Shown here: positions 53,840 to 64,000 of the stretch, one piece after another
Layout of the letters: each line of letters starts with the position of its first letter
Position numbering within the stretch: the stretch's first letter is position 1
Assembly: GCA_016711405.1 (NCBI GenBank)
Contig: JADJSZ010000016.1
Coordinates: 1-64,000 of the forward strand
Origin: Candidatus Hadersleviella danica
GTDB lineage: Bacteria; Chloroflexota; Anaerolineae; Promineifilales; Promineifilaceae
DNA length: 64,000 nucleotides
Reading direction: 5' to 3'
Program-made: the position numbers and the translations under genes
Notes under the pieces: generated by a model
What the model was told of the DNA's origin: nothing
Seen by the model: the letters and a program-made list of their open reading frames with translations, nothing else
Database searches by the model: none

Positions 53840-55610
53840 ATGCATAATTATCAAAAAAACCTAGAAGATTTAGCATTGAACTGGACTCACTGGCTTTAAA
53901 GAATCAAAACTTTTTGAGATGTAGTGTAATTTCTGTGTGATATCACAAGTTTATTTAGGACGATTTAACCCTAAAGAGATCACTACGTTTGAGAATGATG
54001 CGTCAATTGATGGCATTGCAATAATCATCGATGGGTATTTGATAACAAAGCTTGACGATGCAATAAGTTCCTTTGAGTCTCATAAAACAAATATGCCTGT
54101 ACATATTGCACTTCAAGCAAAGTAGTGAATCATTTACTAAAGATAAGATGCCAATTTTTCAACTGGGTTTATGCGATTTCCTTTCGTTAGAACCAAAGCT
54201 ACCATCTGGGTCACTTAACAGAGAAGCCATCGAAATTCTAAAAATAGTATTTGATAATTTACGAAAAATTCAAGGGGGACGCCCCATAATAGATATTTAC
54301 TACTGCACAACAGGAACTTATAGAGCAGAAAAAGAGATTCATGCTTCGTTTGATATACTTAAGGAATCTGTAGCTGATTTAGATCTTTTTTCTGACGTTA
54401 CAGTTACCCCATTAGGCCGCCCAGAACTACTAAAGATGTGGGCGGCTGTTACAGAAAAAAATGAGGCAAGACTTAAGGTAATTGATTACCTTGGCATGCC
54501 GGCTATGAAAGGAATTCCTCAATCTTATATAGCGTTAGTTAAGGCAGAAAATTTCGTTAAAAGCCTCTTGACGGGAGACAATGGAAGATTGAAGCTTGGG
54601 ATTTTTGATGAAAACATTAGATCGTTCCTTGGATCAGAAAACCCTGTTAATGCAGATATCGCGGAGACATTAAAAAGTGAGTCTCAGAGACAACTATTCT
54701 CAGTTCTTAACAATGGTATAACGGTTGTTGCTCCTGAAATAACTCTTACTCCAAATACCAAAGAAATTGATATTGCTAATTATCAAATTATTAACGGTTG
54801 CCAGACGAGCAATACACTTTGGGAATGTAAAGATTTATTGACAGATAACGTCAATGTTGTAGTCAAGTTTATTCAATCTCCAGATACAGATGTTTCTATG
54901 AGCATCATATCAGCAACAAACAGCCAAACAGGGATTAAGTCAGAATCTTTCCATGGATTAAAAATTTAAAGCTAAACTTGTGCAATCATATTTTAATGCT
55001 AGAAACTCAGAGCTATGCAGTTCTGAACATACTGTATACTTCGAGAGACGTGAAAATGAATTTAAAACTAATAATTATAGAGCCTCTAAAATTTTTTGAC
55101 GTAAAGGTTATCTAGAGCATATCCGGCAATGTTTTGTGAAGTACCCCACAATGCTTATCGCTATGTTAATACAATATTTCAGAATCACCACGAAAACTTG
55201 TTTTCGGATAACGATCATGAATCACTGTATTATTGTGCTGCGCTGACATTCTACAAATACAATATATTATTAAATGGTAATCGGGTCAACGCACGTAATT
55301 ATACTAAATACAAATGGCATATTGCATATTTGTATCATTGCCGCTACACATTGGGAAGTTAAAGCAATTATCAGAGGCTCTAACAAAGCTAGGAGGTTAG
55401 CCAAGAAAATTATTGATAGCCTCTTAGATGAAGGAAGATATTTTGAACGCCTTTTTATAGTATGCCAAAAAATAATAGAATCAATAGATCACCCAACAGA
55501 TGATGAATTAAGCGAGAAGTAAATATACTGCTGAGCTTCGTAAAGCGACTTCACAATATATTTCAACTCATGACGCTCCTTGGAAGCAAAGTGATGAATT
55601 AGACGCATAA
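53840..55610 (+). pseudogene. AIPR (abortive infection phage-resistance) family protein, multiply frameshifted
   Basis: ATG 53840 follows CGAGGAATT. Pieces in different frames give one AIPR protein of about 580 residues. ENDASIDGIAIIIDGYLITK and FESHKTNMPVHIALQAK come first. The longest stretch (54128-54969) holds SLLTGDNGRLKLGIFDENI, FLGSENPVNADIAETL, the family core FSVLNNGITVVAPE, NYQIINGCQTSNTLWE and IISATNSQTGIKSESFHGL. Later pieces are YFERRENEFKTNN (with an in-frame stop), MFCEVPHNAYRYVNTIFQNH and, near 55,510, KYTAELRKATSQYIS. At least five breaks, not in G/C homopolymers, suggest real decay. AT-rich, no CGGCCG: foreign origin likely. AIPR proteins act in anti-phage abortive infection; some accompany restriction systems, but none is seen here. 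Confidence 0.85.
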
Positions 55611-55702
55611 TTTTATCGTCAACATTAATAGGCATTATTCCGATTTGCACCTTCCTTTACAGGGAGCCGCAAGAAATCGCAGAGATAGAGGGCATTTAAC
55701 AA

Positions 55703-55740
55703 CAAAACGGCCGTCTCCCTCCCGAGACGGCCGTTCTTTT

Positions 55741-55741
<1 letters not shown>
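55703..55741 (-). terminator. carB terminator
   Basis: AACGGCCGTCTC, loop of six, GAGACGGCCGTT; on the minus strand followed by TTTTGTTGTT. It directly abuts the carB stop. Confidence 0.85.
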
Positions 55742-58966
<3,225 letters not shown>

Positions 58967-58967
58967 G

Positions 58968-59012
58968 GTTGGTTAAAGTGGTTAGTGGCTAGTGGTTAGT
59001 GGTTAGTGGTTA
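58968..59012. repeat. GTTAGTG heptamer tandem array upstream of carB
   Basis: About six copies of TGGTTAG/TGGCTAG (AGTGGTTAGTGGCTAGTGGT...) end a few bases before the carB start on the other strand. Confidence 0.8.
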
Positions 59013-59018
59013 AAAAGA

Positions 59019-59036
59019 AGACCTCGGCGGAGGTCT
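59019..59036 (-). terminator. hairpin with T-tail ahead of carB
   Basis: Minus strand AGACCTCCG, CCGAGGTCT overlapping, then TCTTTTT. It could end read-through from the caspase gene or act as a carB leader attenuator. Confidence 0.6.
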
Positions 59037-59052
59037 GGAGGGGATGATACCA

Positions 59053-59090
59053 CAAAAAAACGGCCGCTTCCTGTGGGAAAGCAGCCGTTT
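59053..59090 (-). terminator. terminator after the caspase block
   Basis: Minus strand AAACGGCTGCTTTCC, loop CACA, GGAAGCGGCCGTTTTTTTG. Confidence 0.75.
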
Positions 59091-59264
59091 GGCTCATCTT
59101 TTTTGGTACGGTTCGATGGTGACTAATTCGGGTATGGCCGTGTTTGGGTTTGTTCGCGCAATTGGCGGGCGGTGAGGCACGGCCGTTTTGTGGGGGTGAA
59201 CAAGAGCAGAAATTCCACTTATTGCCCTTTTTCAATGGGCAAATTGCGAATCAGCAGTTCCCCT
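59091..59264. other. gap between caspase remnant and terminator
   Basis: A short minus-strand frame (MKKGNKWNFCSCSPPQNGRA...) has two CxC-like cysteines but no recognised family. Could be the lost end of the caspase protein or nothing. Confidence 0.3.
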
Positions 59265-60514
59265 CTAGTTTGGATGGTTTGTTGAACTCGAATTGGGTCT
59301 TCGTCGTTCGCGAGCTTTGGCGGCGATTTTACGAAAAGCAGTGCTTAAACCTCTAATCGGATTGAGAAAAGTCTCGATGGCGACTTCACCCATGTCAGGT
59401 AGCATCATTACTAAAACATCAAAACCTGCTGGACTTCAGCTTCACTGGCCACTTCGCCTTTTTGCGCCTCTGGTCCAGTTTCTCAATTGCTTGTTGGGCT
59501 ACTGCTTTTTGTGCGGCCGCAGCCTGTGACTCCGTCACTGATTGATATAGTCGTGCAAAGGCAGTGGTAATAGATTCGACATCATCGCCACGCTGGTAGC
59601 TCATCATGGTAGAGTGTGTCCTCTGGTAAAGTAGCGACTGAACTACTGGTGATGTTACCCACAGTAATCTTGTCGCCGCCAACCCGATCCCCTTGTATGT
59701 TATGGTCTCCAGTGGCGATGTTGCCACCAACGTTGCCACCGACATGGACTCCCCCGGTCGCTAACGGCCGTAGCTCCCGAACCTTGGGCGATGGCTCCAC
59801 TACCATAACTGTGCATGGGATGACCGCAACATGCGGGTTTAGCTTCGATGGCAGGTTCCTCAGCAGAAGGCAACCCCTTGGGTTCGCTATTGCCACCAGC
59901 ATAGTAGGCCAGAACAAAGTTATCGGCCTGCTCGAAGTGAAGAATAGGGTGTTGTCGGTCTTTGGTTCGCTGCGGTACTGTTTGTCGCGTATGCAAAGCA
60001 AGGTCGGCGACCCGAACATAGCCATCTTTTTTAGCAACTCCGGCTCCTGCCAAGCTCTCTATTAGGGCTAGGGTAAATGCACTGTAGGGTTTGCCCGCAA
60101 AGGAAAGTTCATCGGCACGGGACGATGCAATGACGACACGACCGTTACCTTGAGCAAACAATGCTTCAGCCTGCGGCGGCAGTGGTGCTGCTCAGGCTCA
60201 GTCTGAAGGCGTTTTAGAACCATCTAGGCCACCAGCATGGCAACAGTCCAGTAAAAGTAGCAACCGGCGGGCTGGAATAGCCCGTAATCTGGTTGCTAAT
60301 TCGTCGCCGCTGACGGCCGTTTCGTACAAGAAATTTACATCATAGCCAAATGGCATCCGTTGCCAGACAAAAGCTGTACCTGATTGGCAAGGTAAGCACA
60401 GCGGCTAGGGTCTTTGAGAATATCCGCCAGTCCATTAGCATCGTCTACAGTATTAGGTAAATCGGCACCAACACCAATAAGTACAGCATGGCCTTTGGTA
60501 AATGTTGTGGTCAT
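59265..60514 (-). pseudogene. caspase-like (C14) protease with Gly-Gly-Asp repeat tail, degraded
   Basis: Start ATG 60514 overlaps the stop of the upstream gene by ATGA. Readable pieces in order: FTKGHAVLIGVGADLPNTVD with DANGLADILKDPSRCAYL (caspase beta-1), then a jump across the segment that should hold the catalytic His-Gly to PFGYDVNFLYETAVSGDELA. The Cys motif RLLLLLDCCHAGG follows near 60,240, then RVVIASSRADELSFAGKPYS and YVRVADLALHTRQTVPQRTK. The tail has GGVHVGGNVGGNIATGDHNI and VGGDKITVGNI, a repeat seen in prokaryotic caspase/TIR effectors, then a helical end (SITTAFARLYQSVTESQAAA). At least four frame breaks and loss of the catalytic His region make a working protease unlikely unless the sequence is faulty. 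Confidence 0.8.
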
Positions 60515-63500
60515 AGGATTTTCTCCATATTTAAGGAATGATTGATCAAGCGACTATAATCGCAACTGGGGTATTCTGTAAGGTTTTTCTGCTCGGCAAT
60601 GCTCTTTCTCTCTTGTAATCCATATTTTCCCCACGAACGCACATCAGAATCCTTATTATTAACCAAAGCTTGTAAAATCTCATCTGTTCTTGGGTCATCA
60701 ATTCTTACTAGCAGATTTATTGCCGATTTTCTAAATGCCTTATCGTTCAGAAAATCGGAAAGATTATGAAGTATGTTCGCCAGAGTAACGTGAAATATAG
60801 CCTTTTGCCATCGGCTTAATCCACCACATGAACCTATTCCATCCGTCATCTTCCTTATACCCATAATTCCGATTCCATTTGTCCCACCGCATGAATGTCT
60901 TCCATTCATCATCTATGATTTGTGGTGGATTGATAATTAGTTTAGGCTAGGCCATCTATTGCGCGTACATCTTGCTTTTGTGCCAACATACCAATAGCCG
61001 GTTGACGAATGTCCTTATCTTGATCCTTACACAGTAAAATAGATTCCATCTGTTGCTTGACCAATATCAAACTTGTCAAGAATACGCAGTGCAAAAAAGC
61101 GAATTCCGCGTTCTTGAGATGGAACAGTATATTTGATGACAAAGGCGTACATTCTGGTATATAAGCCAATATATTTATCAGCTATGAATTCTTGTAAGGC
61201 TGGGACCGAATACCAATCCACGCTTGTATCAGATGGTCAAGGTTATCTCCTGTTCAATGACTCAATTTCCTTGCCAACATAATTAAGTAGCCAATATAAG
61301 TCATCACCCGATGGTAAATACATATCGGGCAAATTTTCGAAAAAAATGTCAAAGGCAGACTTTGTCCCAATTTCGATGATAGCTTTTGTTGTTAAAGCAC
61401 TCAAAGTGTCATGATACCACTCCTGATAGATAACTTCTCTGTTTTTATATACGTCACATAAAGCGATGATTGCGGCTTCCGTTCCAATCTGTCCTAATGC
61501 GGAAATAATAGTTTCCCATATATTCAAAAGAAAGTTTGGAATCATTTAGCATATCGCGGAGAAGAACGGCCGTTTCCACTCGTTTGCCCCTAATAATTGA
61601 ATTAAGACGTTCAAAGTTTCGTCGAACCCAGCAAATGGTATGGCTACGCTCTTTAACGATGTCGCATAGAAATATGGTTACTGTTCTTTCTAAGACTTGC
61701 CCCTTTGGTTGTCTAAGGAGTGAGTCTGTTCAAAAGGTCAACAACCTTGCCTATTACTTGGGATAACCCAGATTCATATTCAACCTGATGCCAATTACGG
61801 TAGAATTTTGTTTGTCTGCCGACAGTTATGCAGAATCTATTGAAAGTCTACAAGAACGCCAGTAATTTCTTCTGGTGCAAGGATGGTTATCGCACGAATT
61901 GAAGGCTGGACATCACGAGTGTAATTAAGATCACGTGTTATTGGGACATTATTCAGCTCCATCTTGAACACTTCAACATTCTCTGATAAATGATCCTCAA
62001 ACAACGAAAGTGCGGTTATGATTCGTGATTGTTTCCAACTCCCTTGTAATCTATTTTGACTCCCCTTCTTTGCTAAAGTGACAAGGATAGGCACAGCCTC
62101 AGATATTTGCATTTTGCTAACGCCATGGCTGACAGAACCACTTTCATTATTTTCAATGCTAATAATAAAGCGTCTTTGGCTTCCTGCTTGCATATTCACC
62201 CAGTTCCATCTCTGCTAAGGGATCAATGCAATCTGACCAGCCCTGACTGACCAAGTTTATAAAGACAGGCACTACCGTAGGTCGTTTCATCACCCGTAGA
62301 GCACGCATTGCTAAGAAGTGCACTGATTCTGGTTTAGATGGCATGTTCATCCATATGTCAAGCAGCCAATCGCTTATCTCTTTGTAGTTACTCTCATAAC
62401 TAAAAGGGTAACTAGTCACAAATGGTACAATGATTCTATCAATGATTTTTTCTGCTTTTTGGACTGGAATATCCATTTGCTGAAGAAATTTAACTAATGC
62501 GGGCAATACATAAGCCGGTTCTATAGACAACAACGCCCAGCGAGCGTCTATGGACAATACATCTAGCTGGTCTGATGAATACCAAAGTTCGATTAAACGA
62601 AAAGCAATTTGAAATTGATTTAGTAGTTCTTGTTTGATAGATATTTCTTCAGTTTTGGATTGATACCACATAGGTCTCATCGCGGATACTCGTTCGTTCA
62701 TGGTACAATAAATACAAAATGTCTTCACTTGTAAGTGTAGGATTGTTCAAAATAGCGAAGCCATATAGCTGGCTGGAGCGTGAGGTAATAGATGTAAACA
62801 TGCCTCAAGAATTGAGCGATCTGCTGTGTAAGCTAAAATTTCAATTGACCTTGAAATTGAGGGAAGTTGTTCTACTAATTTAACAATTTCTTGTGCGTCA
62901 GCCACAAAAACTTCTTTAATGAGAGATGTCCACCCATGCTCAAAAACATTTTGACAAAACAATGAAAGTGAAGACTGGTCACGTTTGTAAAGGTCGCTGT
63001 CAAAAAGCCACTGGAACTTGAAAAATTCAAAGGTAAAGTGAGTATCCCCAGTGTCATGGTGAATAAATACTCCCCAAACTGTATCATCCCCTTTTTTACG
63101 CCCAGCTTGTATTCTTTGGAGTAAAGGTTTGAATACCTATCTGTTTGTCCAATTCGCCAGATTGCCGCCCGCTAACGCGATAAAAATCACGCTCATACAG
63201 TAAATGGGCAATGGCATTAATCGCTCGGTGGTGGTGAAATTGCTTAAGGCATAAATGGCAGTTTTGCGACAATTCCACCCCTTGTCACATTTTTCTTCGG
63301 CACGGGCATATTTGACCAATTGTATGATGAGGCGGTCTAAAAACTTCTGGTCTAGTTCTGTTCGGGAAGCTATCTCTACCACCAGAAAAGGTTCTTTATT
63401 GATAATATCTTCAATGAAAGTATTGAGTGCAGCACCATTACATAGATTGGCAAATGTAAACCATACCTCATCCCAATGGCCTTGTTCACGATATTGTTCT

Positions 63501-64000
63501 GTATGTGAAAGCCGTGTTTCCCCTAAGTATTGGTATATACGCCTATTCCTACCGTTATTCCAGCTTCTGTACAGATAACATGCCGCAAAATACTCTTGCA
63601 GAAGTTCGTGATAGAATTCCACTTGGGTGCCATCCTGACTGATTTTTAGTATCCCAGCATTTTCACTTATACGCAAAAGCAACTCGGCATTTTGTTTGAG
63701 CCTCTGCCATTGGGCGATTCTCTTTTAACCACCATGCCCGTATTTTGCCAAGGGGCTTACTAGATAAAGCTATTACCTCTAAAAATGATTGGCGAGCTAA
63801 TTGGGCGGGTATCATCGTCCCTTTGTCTCGTACATGTATATCATATCCTAACTGTGCTAAAGCAGGTTTGACAAAAGACAAGTCTGGTACCTTGTGGGCA
63901 TAGGGACGAATTTGAGCATCTCTTTCCCGCTTCCATATGCGCTCTATAAATTTTCGAGGAGTTGGGCGTGATTCGTATAGGTGGATTTATTTTCTTTATA
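60511..64000 (-). pseudogene. NACHT-type STAND protein with HEAT-like repeats (3' part, fragmented)
   Basis: Runs in from beyond the right edge. Pieces from the edge: WLKENRPMAEAQ, then ISENAGILKISQDGTQVEFY and HELLQEYFAACYLYRSW, the F-x-H-x-x-x-QEYFAA signature at the end of NACHT modules (63,570-63,680). Next come helical repeats in successive frames: KTAIYALSNFTTTERLM; FLAMRALRVMKRPTVVPVFI; VPILVTLAKKGSQNRL; ISALGQIGTEAAIIALCDVY; FRKSAINLLVRIDDPRTDEI with LQALVNNKDSDVRSWGKYGL, clear HEAT pattern. It ends HSLNMEKIL at 60511, overlapping the caspase start. About seven or eight breaks. AT-rich with one CGGCCG. Role inferred: sensor/regulator of the caspase. Confidence 0.75.

Overview
The window looks like a chromosome segment of a Chloroflexota bacterium, probably an Anaerolineae/Ardenticatenia-type filamentous lineage. 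This is inference from style, not from a marker gene. The pointers are: a lipoprotein with the Val-Thr-Arg-Val-Val linker common in that phylum, an N-terminus typical of Chloroflexota CHAT proteins, DUF4012, Thr/Pro-rich anchored proteins, a secreted protein ending in FVPLISR, and many large STAND-type signalling proteins. No rRNA, tRNA, CRISPR array or insertion sequence was recognised.

Layout. 1-1.9 kb: 5' part of a CHAT-protease/NTPase gene leaving the window. 2.6-10.4 kb: F420-type (LLM) oxidoreductase, MTA phosphorylase, KtrA/KtrB potassium uptake, a TetR regulator, an ATP-grasp protein and a class III aminotransferase. 10.5-15.1 kb: one giant kinase-nSTAND-WD40 gene. 15.2-19.2 kb: a small membrane protein, two tandem C39-like/TPR proteins and a histidine phosphatase. 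19.2-28.1 kb: one transcription block, PhnD-PhnC-PhnE transporter, Ca/cation antiporter, DUF488-RecQ fusion and rhodanese, closed by a strong terminator. 28.3-34.5 kb: Xer recombinase, purine nucleoside phosphorylase, membrane protein, YceI with a very clear promoter/operator, pirin, VOC and FMN reductase. 34.6-46.5 kb: nucleotidyltransferase, cold-shock protein, DUF4012, ABC exporter pair, L33, SDR, MBL hydrolase, C25 peptidase lipoprotein, TetR and CHRD lipoprotein. 47.4-53 kb: BtrH/DUF4872 protein, M29 aminopeptidase, GNAT and M23 peptidase. 53-64 kb: carB flanked by two AT-rich decayed defence blocks, an AIPR remnant and a caspase plus NACHT/HEAT pair.

Three genome-wide habits stand out. 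(i) The palindrome CGGCCG (often ACGGCCGT) is strongly over-represented in native genes and nearly absent from the AT-rich islands, like HIP1 in cyanobacteria. (ii) Most gaps between genes contain short degenerate 6-8-mer repeats, and many fold back into long inverted repeats, up to a 62-bp perfect palindrome. (iii) About fourteen otherwise intact housekeeping-type genes carry a single-base frameshift, usually in or beside a short homopolymer run, and two stretches (46.5-47.4 and 50.08-50.58 kb) read like poor consensus. Most of these frameshifts are therefore probably sequencing or assembly errors, and such genes are annotated here as single genes.

The best candidate for an unusual system is at 59.3-64 kb: a NACHT/HEAT-repeat protein gene overlapping by ATGA a caspase-like protease gene with a C-terminal Gly-Gly-Asp repeat region. 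This looks like a regulator-plus-executioner defence pair, apparently degraded in this copy. With the CHAT-NTPase and the kinase-nSTAND-WD40 protein, the window holds three STAND/death-protease-type modules in 64 kb.
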